Positions 52,360 to 62,216 of a stretch of 64,000 nt of DNA are shown here, piece after piece. Every line of letters starts with the position of its first letter. Position 1 is the first letter of the stretch. The position numbers and the translations under genes are program-made. The stretch covers positions 310,001 through 374,000 of the forward strand of contig NZ_JBHTLM010000002.1 of the NCBI RefSeq assembly GCF_042678945.1, in the 5' to 3' direction. Below the pieces are notes generated by a model. It did no database searches. It was not told the origin of the DNA and was given only the letters and a program-made list of their open reading frames with translations. This DNA comes from Fontibacillus puldeungensis (GTDB taxonomy: Bacteria > Bacillota > Bacilli > Paenibacillales > Paenibacillaceae).

Positions 52360-54912
52360 ATGAACAACTATCAATATATGTTGAGCGATTGGAGCTTTAA
52401 AGCGTGTGACGAGGAAACGTGGCTGCCGGCACATGTGCCAGGGACAGTGCACACCGATTTGCTGGCCAACGGCATTATTTCAGATCCTTTTTACGGAACG
52501 AATGAAGAGAAGCTGCAGTGGATTGATAAAAAGGATTGGGAGTACCGGGCGAGCTTCGAGCTTGATCCTGCTTGGGAGACGCTGGCGCATGTTGACATCG
52601 TCTTTGACGGGCTAGACACCTATGCGGATGTATCCATTAATGGCGTGCACGCCTTGTCGGCCGATAATATGTTTCGCCGCTGGCGAGCGGACATAAAGCC
52701 CTTGCTGCACAAAGGCATGAATACGATCGTCGTTCGGTTCCGCTCTCCGATCGCCGAGGATTTACCGAAGCTGGAGAAGCTCGGCTACGCGCTTCCCGCA
52801 TCAAATGATCAGTCGGAGCTCGGCGGGATGGGAGAACAAAGAGTTAGCATTTTTGCCCGTAAAGCCCCTTACCATTACGGCTGGGACTGGGGACCGCGTT
52901 TTGTAACGAGCGGCATTTGGCGTGAGGCTCGGATCGAGGGCTGGTCAGGACCTGCCATGACCGACTTGTTCATTCGCCAGGACCAGGTGACAGCGGAAGC
53001 GGCAAAGCTGACCGCCCTTGTATCCATCGACTCGACCGAAGGCTGGGAGGGCGTGCTTCGCGTGTCCACGGATGAGTTGGTATGGGAGAAAAAGATCTCC
53101 TTGCAGCCTGGCGTGCAGGAAGTTGAATTGGAGCTGTTCATGCAAAATCCCCGGCTTTGGTGGTGCCGCGGGCTCGGTGAGCCATCGCTGTACCATTTCC
53201 GCGCGGAACTTGTGGAGCCGGCGCAGAATCGGACTGTAGCGGAAAGATCGGTAAGAACAGGGCTGCGTCAAATTAAGCTAGTTCGTGAAAAAGACGAAGC
53301 CGGCGCGTCCTTTCGCTTTGAGCTAAATGGAGTTCCTGTGTTTGCCAAAGGCGCCAACCATATCCCGAACGACAGCTTTGTAACGGAAGTAACGCATGAG
53401 CGCTACCGGCATGAGATCGCCACGGCTGCGGAATGCGGTATGAACATGCTTCGCGTTTGGGGCGGCGGCATTTACGAGGCCGATATTTTTTACGAGCTGT
53501 GCGATGAATATGGACTTCTGGTATGGCAGGACTTTATGTTTGCCTGCAGTATGTATCCGGGGGACGAGGCGTTTCTAAGCAATATCGCTCTGGAAGCCGA
53601 GGACAATATTAAGCGTCTGCGGAACCATCCATGTCTCGCTTTATGGTGTGGGAACAACGAGATCGACTCGGCCTGGGCCCACTACGTGAAAGCGGGCTGG
53701 GGCTGGAAGGAGAAATATGACTCAGACCAGCGCGAGCGCATTTGGGCTGATTACGAAGCCATATTCCATGACGTTTTACCAAAGGCGGTGGAACGGTTCG
53801 CGGGTGGGATTGATTACTGGCCTTCCTCACCGCTGCGGGAATTGACAGGGGATGCGAATCAGCACGCTCATCAGTTGTCCGGGGAAGGGGACATTCACTA
53901 CTGGGGCGTTTGGCATGCCGTGGAGCCGTTTGCGAATTATCATACGCATATCGGACGGTTTATGAGCGAATACGGGTTTCAATCCTTTCCAGAGCTGGAC
54001 TCTGTCTTAAAGTATGCACCAGAAACCGAGCTCGCGCTGGAATCCGACATTATGCTCGCCCATCAGAAGAACGGACGGGGCAATCAGCTAATAAAGGAAT
54101 ACATGGACATGTATTTGCCTACGCCAAAAGATTTTAAATCGTTCCTATATATGAGCCAGGTGCTGCAGGCTCAGGCGATTCAAACGGCGATCGAGGCTCA
54201 CCGCGTTCATAAGCCATATTGCATGGGGACGCTTTACTGGCAAATGAACGATTGCTGGCCGGTAGCTTCCTGGGCCGGAATGGATTATTACGGACGCTGG
54301 AAGGCACTGCAGTATGTAGTCCGCAGAAGCTTCCGCGACTTGATGTTAACGGTTCAAGAGTCCAAGGATGGAGAGATCGCAGTTTCGGTGGTATCTGATT
54401 TGCGGCACGATACTCAAGGGGTGCTCCGGTTATCGCTCTATGATATCCATGGAGGACTGCTAGCGGAAAAAACCTACTCGGTGCATGCCTTTGCCGATTC
54501 CGTTAGTCATGTATGCACACTTCACTTTGAGGATTTGCTCGAAGGGCGAGATCCGGCTGGGGTCGTGTTGAACGCAGGACTGGAGCTGAACGGGGAGACG
54601 GTGGACAGTAAGCCGTACTATTTCGTACCGGCTAAGGATCTCGCACTGCCAAAGGCGAAGATTGCTGTCCGGGAGGTTCCAGGTTCTCAGGGAACCGCCT
54701 TCGAACTGAAAAGCGATGTGCTGGTACGCCAAGTATGGATTTCCGCGGAGCATGAAGGCATCTTTTCCGACAATTTCTTCGATTTGCTGCCCGGTGTTCC
54801 GATGATGGTAGAATTTAGACAACGCGGCGGGAGCACAAGCAGTGAGGCCTTTGTTTCAGGGGTTCCTGGCAAGCTGCAGGTGCGGTCAATGGTCGATTTT
54901 ATCATGGATTAG
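52360..54912 (+). CDS. GH2 beta-mannosidase
   Basis: The 850-residue protein has the full GH2 layout: sugar-binding domain, Ig-like sandwich and TIM barrel. It resembles bacterial beta-mannosidases (WDWGPRFVTSGIWREA near 188; acid/base Glu434 in WCGNNE; nucleophile Glu537 in SEYGFQSF). There is no signal peptide, so it works inside the cell on imported mannosides. A GGAGGG site selects the ATG at 52360 over the in-frame start at 52309. It is divergent from the oligosaccharide ABC operon, which supports manno-oligosaccharide use. Confidence 0.87.
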   Translation: MNNYQYMLSDWSFKACDEETWLPAHVPGTVHTDLLANGIISDPFYGTNEEKLQWIDKKDWEYRASFELDPAWETLAHVDIVFDGLDTYADVSINGVHALSADNMFRRWRADIKPLLHKGMNTIVVRFRSPIAEDLPKLEKLGYALPASNDQSELGGMGEQRVSIFARKAPYHYGWDWGPRFVTSGIWREARIEGWSGPAMTDLFIRQDQVTAEAAKLTALVSIDSTEGWEGVLRVSTDELVWEKKISLQPGVQEVELELFMQNPRLWWCRGLGEPSLYHFRAELVEPAQNRTVAERSVRTGLRQIKLVREKDEAGASFRFELNGVPVFAKGANHIPNDSFVTEVTHERYRHEIATAAECGMNMLRVWGGGIYEADIFYELCDEYGLLVWQDFMFACSMYPGDEAFLSNIALEAEDNIKRLRNHPCLALWCGNNEIDSAWAHYVKAGWGWKEKYDSDQRERIWADYEAIFHDVLPKAVERFAGGIDYWPSSPLRELTGDANQHAHQLSGEGDIHYWGVWHAVEPFANYHTHIGRFMSEYGFQSFPELDSVLKYAPETELALESDIMLAHQKNGRGNQLIKEYMDMYLPTPKDFKSFLYMSQVLQAQAIQTAIEAHRVHKPYCMGTLYWQMNDCWPVASWAGMDYYGRWKALQYVVRRSFRDLMLTVQESKDGEIAVSVVSDLRHDTQGVLRLSLYDIHGGLLAEKTYSVHAFADSVSHVCTLHFEDLLEGRDPAGVVLNAGLELNGETVDSKPYYFVPAKDLALPKAKIAVREVPGSQGTAFELKSDVLVRQVWISAEHEGIFSDNFFDLLPGVPMMVEFRQRGGSTSSEAFVSGVPGKLQVRSMVDFIMD

Positions 54913-54937
54913 ACTCTGGATTTTACCGTGCTATAAT
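54909..54937 (+). promoter_or_regulatory. promoter candidate of the lipoteichoic acid synthase gene
   Basis: TTAGAC (54909-54914), a 17-nt spacer and TATAAT (54932-54937). It overlaps the stop codon of the mannosidase gene. Transcription would begin near 54944. Confidence 0.5.
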
Positions 54938-54953
54938 ATACAGATAGAAAACC

Positions 54954-56942
54954 GTGGTTTTCGTAAAAACGGGGCAACACTCCAGGGAAAAGAGATGGGG
55001 AAACATACTTACTTCCAGACACTACAAATTCATTGAAACCTTTATACTAATTTTTGCAAAGTTGCTGCTGTTAAGGTTTTTCTTTTATGGCGGACTTCAT
55101 GTCAGAGGTCTCCCTGGCGAGGTTCTGTCCGTACTGGCGCTGTTATGCTTGGTGGAGCTGATTACGCCATCCAAAGGAAAGTCGGCCGTTTATTGGGTAT
55201 TCAACTTCCTGTTATCATTCACGCTGTTCGCCGCAACGGTCTATTACGCTTATTTTGGAACGGTACCTACCTATGCGGTGCTTAGCGGTTTAAACCAGGT
55301 GCCGGAAGTGAAGGCTAGCGTCGGGGCATTGTTACAACCTCAGCAGTTCTTATATTTTGTCGATTTATTTATACTGGCTATTATCGCGATCGTTCGGTCC
55401 GTCAATCGGAGACGCCGCGGAGGTTTCAGCTCCGGCTATAGCATCAATGTCCGTTCAGTAAGAGAGTTGAGCTTTCGCTCACGACGTCCGCGCGGTGGAC
55501 TGTTCTGGAAGGTAGGCGTTTCCTTTGTGATGATCGTCAGCCTGCTGCTCTCCGGGATATACATCCATTCGGGCAAAGGAATTGACAACGAGCTGGTCAG
55601 AGCTGAAAGCGTCGGCTTCCTGAATTTTCAGGTGGATGCCGCTCTACGCAACCAAGAAGCGGAACAGAAGATTGCGGAAGGGGATCTCAAAGAGACAATC
55701 GCCAAAATCAAGCAGCTGGAGCAAAGCTATCCATATCGTACGAGTGGGCAGGCGAGTAAGGCTGAATATTTTGGAGCGGCAAAAGGAAAGAATCTCATCA
55801 TTGTTCAAATGGAGTCTTTTCAAAACTTTCCGATTAATCAGAAGTTGAACGGTCAGGAAATTACGCCTGTTCTAAACGGGCTTGCCAAGGAAGGATTCTA
55901 CTTCCCGCACGTGTTCCAGCAGATTGGTCCAGGAAATACCTCGGATGCCGAGTTTATGTCTAATACGTCGATTTACCCTACGGCCGAGATCGCCATGTCG
56001 ACGGGCTACGGCGACCGCGAGCTGCCAAGCTTGCCTCGTCTGCTGCAAAAAAAGGGTTATGAAGCAAATACGTTTCACATTAACAAGGTAACCTTCTGGG
56101 ATCGCAACAAGCTGTATCCGGCACTCAATTTCGATAAATATTATGATAAGCCATACTACACAAACGATCATTTTAATGATTTTGGTGCGTCCGATGAGGA
56201 AATGTACCGAGTTGGGATTGAAAAACTGACGGAGATCAAGGCGCAAAACAAGCCGTTTTACGCGCAGTTCGTTACCACATCGAGCCACTCCCCGTTTGTC
56301 GTCCCGAAGGACCGGCGGCATATCACTATCCCGGCTGATCTGGAGGGGACGACGTTAGGCAACTATATCGCTGCGATCAACTATACGGATTATGCAATCG
56401 GTACTTTGATCGATCGGCTGAAGCAAGCGGGAATGTGGGACAATACGATGCTCGTATTTTACGGGGATCATTTTGGAATACAGCCGGATGCGGTAAGTCC
56501 TGAGGAAATCACAGACAAAGTGGGTGTTCCTTACGACGACCGGATCAGCCGCTTCAATATTCCGTTAATCATGCATATTCCAGGCGGGAAATCCGGTCAA
56601 GTTGTAGAGCGCACCGGTGGTCAGGTAGACATTTTGCCAACGATCGCCAATTTGCTTGGGGTATCGCTTGAGGATGAGGGCTTTACGGCAATGGGACACG
56701 ATTTACTAAATGTCGATCGTAACGTGATGGGGATGCGGTATTATTTGCCGACCGGGTCGTTCTTTAACGATGAAGTGATGTTCGTTCCGGGCAAAGGGTT
56801 CGACGATGGTACGGCGGTCTCGCTGAAGACGCTCCAGCCTGTAACCGACATCTCCGCATATCGCACGGATTATGATTACGTTCTGAAGCTGATGAAGCTG
56901 TCGGATGAGTATGTGAAGCTGCTCCCCAAACGGGGACAGTAA
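54954..56942 (+). CDS. ltaS: lipoteichoic acid synthase-type sulfatase-fold protein; 5' end uncertain
   Basis: Five N-terminal transmembrane segments (about residues 25-210) precede a sulfatase-fold domain outside the membrane. Catalytic features of LtaS are present: Glu in IVQMESFQNF, the nucleophile Thr in GNTSDAEFMSN and metal ligands in FYGDHFG. It would polymerise glycerol-phosphate from phosphatidylglycerol. The 662-residue frame begins at a GTG at 54954 without a ribosome binding site, only about 10 nt behind the predicted transcript start. The good site AGGGAAAAGAG serves an ATG at 54995 in another frame that stops after 13 codons. A one-base indel near 55010 would join them, so a frameshift or sequence error at the start is possible. 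Confidence 0.8.
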   Translation: MVFVKTGQHSREKRWGNILTSRHYKFIETFILIFAKLLLLRFFFYGGLHVRGLPGEVLSVLALLCLVELITPSKGKSAVYWVFNFLLSFTLFAATVYYAYFGTVPTYAVLSGLNQVPEVKASVGALLQPQQFLYFVDLFILAIIAIVRSVNRRRRGGFSSGYSINVRSVRELSFRSRRPRGGLFWKVGVSFVMIVSLLLSGIYIHSGKGIDNELVRAESVGFLNFQVDAALRNQEAEQKIAEGDLKETIAKIKQLEQSYPYRTSGQASKAEYFGAAKGKNLIIVQMESFQNFPINQKLNGQEITPVLNGLAKEGFYFPHVFQQIGPGNTSDAEFMSNTSIYPTAEIAMSTGYGDRELPSLPRLLQKKGYEANTFHINKVTFWDRNKLYPALNFDKYYDKPYYTNDHFNDFGASDEEMYRVGIEKLTEIKAQNKPFYAQFVTTSSHSPFVVPKDRRHITIPADLEGTTLGNYIAAINYTDYAIGTLIDRLKQAGMWDNTMLVFYGDHFGIQPDAVSPEEITDKVGVPYDDRISRFNIPLIMHIPGGKSGQVVERTGGQVDILPTIANLLGVSLEDEGFTAMGHDLLNVDRNVMGMRYYLPTGSFFNDEVMFVPGKGFDDGTAVSLKTLQPVTDISAYRTDYDYVLKLMKLSDEYVKLLPKRGQ

Positions 56943-56964
56943 CTAATCAAAACAGGAAAGAATC

Positions 56965-57000
56965 AAAAACGGACCGGGCATTTCGCTCTGGTCCGTTTTC
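56965..57000 (+). terminator. terminator after the lipoteichoic acid synthase gene
   Basis: AAAAACGGACC pairs with GGTCCGTTTT around a 14-nt loop; the stem ends in a T run. Confidence 0.8.
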
Positions 57001-57066
57001 TATGAGTTATGCTATTCTTCGATAAATGGTTATTCCTCGGTCATCACAACAGTAACGATTTGCACA

Positions 57067-57100
57067 CAAAAAAACCTGGCGGTGATTTCCGCCAGGTTTT
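57067..57100 (-). terminator. terminator of the small secreted protein gene
   Basis: AAAACCTGGCGG and CCGCCAGGTTTT form a perfect 12-bp stem; on the minus strand a T run follows. Confidence 0.85.
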
Positions 57101-57115
57101 CTCTTAACTATAAGT

Positions 57116-57538
57116 TCAACTGGTTATCGCAGCATACCTGGTATGTACGCTGTTTGCGATCAACTCCGGCAGCTCCCTGACCTGTTCCTCATAGGCTTCT
57201 TGAGATAAGCTCCCCTGCAGGACACGCTGCATTAGCAGTTCCTTCATCTGGTCAACCTGAAGATCGATTACGCGATCTGCATCCTGCTCATGAGATTCAG
57301 CGATATCCGCCAGCGATTGTCCCTCAAGCAGCGCTTCATACACTTCTTGATCCGAGGACATGCCAAGCAGGCTGTTAAGCTCATCCCGCGGGTTTTCGGT
57401 TTTGTCAGGGCTGCTGAAGCTGGTCGGCTTGGATGGATTTGCAGCGTAAGCCAAGCTGGACAAATAACCGGACAAACTTGGACTTAGTGTAATCACAAAC
57501 GCCATCGTGCCAACAATGATAACCTGTTTTATTTTCAT
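57116..57538 (-). CDS. small secreted protein, unknown family
   Basis: The 140-residue protein has a clear signal peptide (residues about 1-33, cleavage after AYAA). The mature part is hydrophilic and helical (DELNSLLGMSSDQEVYEALL, ADRVIDLQVDQMKELLMQ). QSLADIAESHEQDADRVID resembles the short helical repeat seen in many Paenibacillus and Bacillus exported proteins. No catalytic motif is visible. It is alone, convergent with the lipoteichoic acid synthase gene and divergent from the large surface protein. Confidence 0.65.
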   Translation of the reverse strand: MKIKQVIIVGTMAFVITLSPSLSGYLSSLAYAANPSKPTSFSSPDKTENPRDELNSLLGMSSDQEVYEALLEGQSLADIAESHEQDADRVIDLQVDQMKELLMQRVLQGSLSQEAYEEQVRELPELIANSVHTRYAAITS

Positions 57539-57777
57539 AGTGTAATATCCTCTCCGAATGGGTTGTTGTTCATTGGGGTTAAAGTTGCCTGTCTTAAAAT
57601 AATACGAATGAGAAGGAAATGAAGTTTCAAATGAGAATAGATTCCCTTTTACTCATTTTTGGTAAATTTTTTTCAATAAGCCGCCTAGGGAGAGAAACTT
57701 TTGCCAGTATTAGAACGTCAAATGGGGAGTAGGCAATATTTAACACTTATTTTGCCAAAATATAGGAGGGTAAACGA

Positions 57778-60700
57778 GTGAGGAAGTTTTTATCGGCTTT
57801 TTTATCGGCAATGCTAGTCATTCCGTTGCTGCTGCAAACACAAGCGCAAGCGGCCGCAGGTATTAGTGTTTATATTGACGGGAGCCGTCTGGCGACGGAT
57901 CAAGCACCTGTCACGATCAAGGGTCGGGTTATGCTGCCGATGCGTGCCATATTTGAGGCGCTCGGTGCGACGGTATCCTGGAATGGGGCACAGCAAACCG
58001 TGACCGCGCAAAAAGATGGTACGAAGATCGTACTGAAAATGAAGAATAAAGCTGCGATGATTAACAATGAAGGTATCCTGCTTGATGTACCGGCTCAAAG
58101 CGTGAAGGGAAGAACGATGGTACCTGTCCGTTTTGTGAGCGAGGCGCTCGGTCAGGAAGTGAACTGGGACAGCAGAAGTAAAATCGTTACGATCATCACT
58201 TCCGGTTCCGGCGGGGATGATCAGCCAGGGTCGTCGGATCCATATCCGGTTTCGTACGTTACCGGTCGTGATGTGGGAGATGCCGGAGACGGACGCGACC
58301 TTGAGGTCAGCTTCTCGAAGTCGTCCAATGAATCCCGCGTTGACCATTATCGGGTATTTGTTGTGAAGTCCGGAAATGCATCCAGCTTCAATTTGACGGC
58401 GGCTCAAAGAGTATCGTCAGGCAACTACACGACATTGTCAGCCACCGGCAACGATCCGGTCGTTAGACTTACGTCCAGCTCGCGTGACGTAGACGGCGCA
58501 CTCATCCGAGAAAATCAGCCTTACGCTGCGTTTGTATTAGCCGTAGGCAAAGGGAACAGCTCGAATGCGCTCTCAAGCGCTTCTCCGGTTGTGACACTGG
58601 ATCGGGATAACTCGGTACCGGCTGCGACGAATGTGAATGTGAGCGATATTAATGACTATGGTGATGGTCGGGATTTAACCGTTAGCTTTACCAGACCGCA
58701 AAATGAGAGCAGCATCAACAACTACCGGATTTTTGTTGTTAAGACGAAAGATGCCGGATCCTTTAATCTGGCTGCGGCTAACAACGTGTCCAGCTCATAT
58801 TCAACGGTCGTTTATAAATCCGGCAGCAGCTCAACGCTGACGGGAACGCTGTCCTCCTCGTCGAGAGATACCTCTGGCGAATTGATCAAGAATGGAGTTC
58901 CGTACACTGTATTTGTGATGTCCGTTAGCAATAATACGAATACGATAGCCAGCAAGTTGTCTACGGGATCGTCTTCAATCACGCTTAGCATCGGTTCCAA
59001 CACGCCGGTCATCAATAAGGTTGAAGATATAAACGATAACGGGGATGGTCGGGATTTACGAGTGACCTTTACGCGGGTCGCCGATGAATCCAAAATCAGC
59101 GCTTACCGGATCTTCGTAGTGAAAGACAGCAATTATTCTTACTTCAATTTGACGAAAGCCAATGGCGTATCCGGTTGGAATTATACGCAGGTGAATAAGA
59201 CCGGAGGAAATACCCTGACTCAGACGCTCTCTTCCGGGGCGCGGGACGTTGACGGGGATACGATCCGTAACGGTGTTAACTATCGGGTATTTGTTATGGC
59301 GGTAGGCAGTGGTTATTACAATGGAACTAACACCTTATCCTCCGCTTCCAGCGTAATTACATTGATGAACAGCTACAGCGTCGGTGTGGTTTCAAATCTG
59401 GCATTAAGCGATGTGAGTGATTATAACGACGGTCGCGACCTGCGGGTATCCTTTAACCGGGCATCGGATGAATCGAACATCAGCCACTACCGGATCATGG
59501 TCGTGAAATCGCAGTATGCGGGCAGCTTTGATCTATCCAAAGCCAATGCGGTTAACAGCGATAGATACACGTATGTAAGCAAGAACGGGTACACGCTCTC
59601 CCAAGTACTGTCATCCGGGGCAAAGGATGTCGATGGATCGACGATTCGAAACGGTGTCAGCTACCGTGTCTTTGTTCTTTCGGTAAGCAACAACAGCAAC
59701 TATATTGCGAATGCGTTGTCCTCTTATTCGTCGGAGATCACACTCACGAACAATTTTAACAACGTAGGGCAAGTATCCAATATTGTGGCATCCGATGTTG
59801 CCGACAACAATGATGGCCGCGACCTTCAGGTTCAATTTAACCGCGCATCGGATGAGTCGAACATCAGTCATTATCGGATTATGGTTGTTAAATCGCAATA
59901 TGCCGGCAGCTTTGACTTGTCCATGGCTAATGCGGTTTCCAGCGATAGATACACGTATGTAAGCAAGAACGGAAACGTTCTGAAGCAGACGCTCAGTTCC
60001 TGGGCAAAAGATGTCGATGGAGCGGCTATTCGAAACGGCGTCAGCTACCGTATCTTTGTTCTATCGTTAAGCAACAACAACACAACGAATGCGTTGACCT
60101 CCTATTCATCTTCACCGGAGATTACACTGACGAACAATTTCAATAGTGTAGGTCCGGCTTCTAATGTCGTTGCGACCGATATAGCGGACAATAAAGATGG
60201 CCGTGACCTTCAGGTTCAATTCAACCGTGCTGCGGACGAAACGAACATCAGCCATTATCGGGTCATGGTCGTGAAGTCGCAAAATGCGGGCAGCTTCGAT
60301 GTGAAAAGAGCTGAAGCGGTTGATGGTTCTCGATACACCTATGTCAGCAAGAACGGAAACGTTCTAAAGCTGACACTAAATTCTGGAGCAACGGACGTGG
60401 ACGGAGCGAAGATCCAAAACGGCGTCAGCTATCGTGTGTTTGTTCTTTCGGCAGGCAGCGGAAGCTATGCTGGTAAAAATGCTCTGTCTGACGGCTCCAG
60501 TGATATTACTTTGTACACCGATGCGGATAAAGTGGCTGTTCCAGCGGTGCAGGAGGCCAATATCACCTCGGATGCTTACGGCATTACTGTCAGCTTCACC
60601 CAACCACTCGATAACAAATTTATCGAAAAATATGCCGTTATTGCCGCTGAAGGTAATATAAGCAAGGACAATGCCATTAACGCATTAACCCAAGGTGGAG

Positions 60701-60993
60701 CCGTTTCCGTTAGTAAAGGTCGAGATGCAACCTTGACGGTAAAACTGGATAAGGATATCAATGGAACTCAATTGAATCCTCAGAAAATTACGTACAAAGT
60801 TTACATTTTATCGGTTCCTGACATGACAAACTCAAGAATTTATGCCTTGTCAAATGCGTTTCCTTCTACCCTGTATACGCCGCCTAAGCCGGCATCAGAG
60901 CCTATAAAGCAGGACCCACCAGTGCAAAATCCAGCACCAGGTACAACACCACAAACGACGACTCCGACCTCGGAACCGTCTACTGCCAAGTAA
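57778..60993 (+). CDS. secreted copper-amine-oxidase-N-domain protein with tandem modules
   Basis: The 1071-residue protein has a signal peptide (about 1-26), a copper amine oxidase N-terminal-like domain (about 28-143; RVMLPMRAIFEALGATVSW, GRTMVPVRFVSEALGQEVNW), six tandem modules of about 120 residues (about 155-910), a seventh diverged module and a Pro/Thr-rich tail. Each module carries DGRDL, a conserved Y-R-x-x-V-V-K segment and an NGV-x-Y-x-x-F-V segment, resembling fibronectin type III folds. The GTG start has AGGAGGG. There is no LPXTG or SLH motif, so retention at the wall is uncertain. It may bind wall polymers or metals, or act in adhesion. Confidence 0.8.
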   Translation: MRKFLSAFLSAMLVIPLLLQTQAQAAAGISVYIDGSRLATDQAPVTIKGRVMLPMRAIFEALGATVSWNGAQQTVTAQKDGTKIVLKMKNKAAMINNEGILLDVPAQSVKGRTMVPVRFVSEALGQEVNWDSRSKIVTIITSGSGGDDQPGSSDPYPVSYVTGRDVGDAGDGRDLEVSFSKSSNESRVDHYRVFVVKSGNASSFNLTAAQRVSSGNYTTLSATGNDPVVRLTSSSRDVDGALIRENQPYAAFVLAVGKGNSSNALSSASPVVTLDRDNSVPAATNVNVSDINDYGDGRDLTVSFTRPQNESSINNYRIFVVKTKDAGSFNLAAANNVSSSYSTVVYKSGSSSTLTGTLSSSSRDTSGELIKNGVPYTVFVMSVSNNTNTIASKLSTGSSSITLSIGSNTPVINKVEDINDNGDGRDLRVTFTRVADESKISAYRIFVVKDSNYSYFNLTKANGVSGWNYTQVNKTGGNTLTQTLSSGARDVDGDTIRNGVNYRVFVMAVGSGYYNGTNTLSSASSVITLMNSYSVGVVSNLALSDVSDYNDGRDLRVSFNRASDESNISHYRIMVVKSQYAGSFDLSKANAVNSDRYTYVSKNGYTLSQVLSSGAKDVDGSTIRNGVSYRVFVLSVSNNSNYIANALSSYSSEITLTNNFNNVGQVSNIVASDVADNNDGRDLQVQFNRASDESNISHYRIMVVKSQYAGSFDLSMANAVSSDRYTYVSKNGNVLKQTLSSWAKDVDGAAIRNGVSYRIFVLSLSNNNTTNALTSYSSSPEITLTNNFNSVGPASNVVATDIADNKDGRDLQVQFNRAADETNISHYRVMVVKSQNAGSFDVKRAEAVDGSRYTYVSKNGNVLKLTLNSGATDVDGAKIQNGVSYRVFVLSAGSGSYAGKNALSDGSSDITLYTDADKVAVPAVQEANITSDAYGITVSFTQPLDNKFIEKYAVIAAEGNISKDNAINALTQGGAVSVSKGRDATLTVKLDKDINGTQLNPQKITYKVYILSVPDMTNSRIYALSNAFPSTLYTPPKPASEPIKQDPPVQNPAPGTTPQTTTPTSEPSTAK
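58250..60510 (+). repeat. six tandem ~370-bp coding repeats
   Basis: The modules start near 58250, 58625, 59005, 59390, 59765 and 60150. The last three are most alike, with long identical pieces such as GATACACGTATGTAAGCAAG at about 59563 and 59947. The pattern indicates recent duplication at the 3' end of the array. Confidence 0.75.
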
Positions 60994-61044
60994 AGTCGGC
61001 AGGAGTAACGAGCTTAATTCAATGAGCCGTTTGAGCGGCAAAAC

Positions 61045-61087
61045 AAAAGCAGAGCGGCCCTCTTGTTTGGGGGTGCTCTGCTTTTTT
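61045..61087 (+). terminator. terminator after the surface protein gene
   Basis: AAAAGCAGAGC and GCTCTGCTTTTTT pair around an 20-nt loop that ends in a T run. Confidence 0.85.
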
Positions 61088-61174
61088 ACATAACTAGGAT
61101 CCAGGTTTGACATTCCCTTAAAATTTTAGGTAACCTTAAATATACAAAAATTACGCAGAAATCAGGGTATCGTT

Positions 61175-62197
61175 ATGGGAAATCTAAGCGAATGCGTGCG
61201 GCCGGACGGAACGCTGGACGACAGCAAAATATGGCGAAGGGAACCGTTATACCAAGGGATGAACGGACGTTTTGTTGAGCGGTTTTACCTGACGCCGGAG
61301 GAGAGTTATATTTTCAAACCACTGACGAATGAGGAGACGATGGGCCGGGAGGCTTGGGTGTACAAGCATGTGCTGAGCTTTTGTCCACCGGTGTACCCAA
61401 AGCTGCTGGTTACTTCTGGGGATGAGGAGTCACTTCAGGGTGCTTGGTCTATCTTTGAGGACTTAGGTGAATTAACTCATACTTACCGCCTGGACACGGC
61501 CTTGCAGGTTGCAAGGCTGATCGCTTGGTGGCATGCGACCCCTGTGCGGGATTGGCCGGAGCTTGCAATACCAGGGCCTAAGCCGACTGTAGAAAGGATG
61601 GCTGCCGATCTGCTTCACAGGCAGGATGAAGCGAAAGCCGTTTTGCAGCGGCTGGGGTTATCGGGCCGCATCTTCACAGAAGTGCGGCAGGTAGCGGCGG
61701 GAAGTTATTTTGGCGCTACGGACAGAGCAAAGGTGCTCTCTCATGGTGACCTCCACATCGGCAATTATGCGGTTGCCGGGAACGGACGCTTGTACATTAT
61801 AGATTGGGAGCACGCCCATCTCAACACGCCATATTGGGATTTGTTCCATCTAATTGACATGTCGCACCCGCTTTACTCGAAGCAGATGACCTCCTCGGAC
61901 CGTGAACGTATTATTGACGAATATATCAGCCAGTCCCAAGCTCATGGAGTACAATGGAAGCGGGATGTTTTCTTTAGGGAATACGCCTGCTTTGGCGCGG
62001 TATTTTCCCTTTGGATGATACTGCTGATCGGACGGGATCTCAAGCAGGAAAATAGCGTCTGGCCAAGAGAACGATTGCTTCAGCAGTGGAATGAGACGGC
62101 GGCGGGTTTAGCCGGCTGTCTTGCCCAGCTTGAGGCGCATCCGTATCAAAGCGGATTTGGGCCTGGCGAAAGCCATGGTGCTACCGGATCCATTTAA
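61175..62197 (+). CDS. APH/choline-kinase-fold phosphotransferase
   Basis: The 340-residue protein has the aminoglycoside-phosphotransferase-type catalytic motifs: LSHGDLHIGNY (Brenner motif, catalytic Asp) near 190-200 and IIDWEHA (metal ligand) near 208-214. The N-terminal lobe (SYIFKPLTNEETMGREAWVY) would bind ATP. Substrates of this fold include sugars, choline and homoserine; the one here is unknown. The next gene, a glycosyltransferase, begins 20 bases after its stop, so the two form a unit. Confidence 0.75.
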   Translation: MGNLSECVRPDGTLDDSKIWRREPLYQGMNGRFVERFYLTPEESYIFKPLTNEETMGREAWVYKHVLSFCPPVYPKLLVTSGDEESLQGAWSIFEDLGELTHTYRLDTALQVARLIAWWHATPVRDWPELAIPGPKPTVERMAADLLHRQDEAKAVLQRLGLSGRIFTEVRQVAAGSYFGATDRAKVLSHGDLHIGNYAVAGNGRLYIIDWEHAHLNTPYWDLFHLIDMSHPLYSKQMTSSDRERIIDEYISQSQAHGVQWKRDVFFREYACFGAVFSLWMILLIGRDLKQENSVWPRERLLQQWNETAAGLAGCLAQLEAHPYQSGFGPGESHGATGSI

Positions 62198-62216
62198 CCA
62201 ATTAGGCGGGGATCAT

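Noticed and set aside
54995..55036. 13-codon frame MGKHTYFQTLQIH as a leader peptide gene
   Set aside because: It has a good ribosome binding site, but no attenuation structure follows, so a displaced or broken start of the lipoteichoic acid synthase gene is more likely.
57600..57777. Riboswitch in the leader of the surface protein gene
   Set aside because: I compared it with c-di-GMP and c-di-AMP riboswitch patterns from memory and could not match the conserved core.
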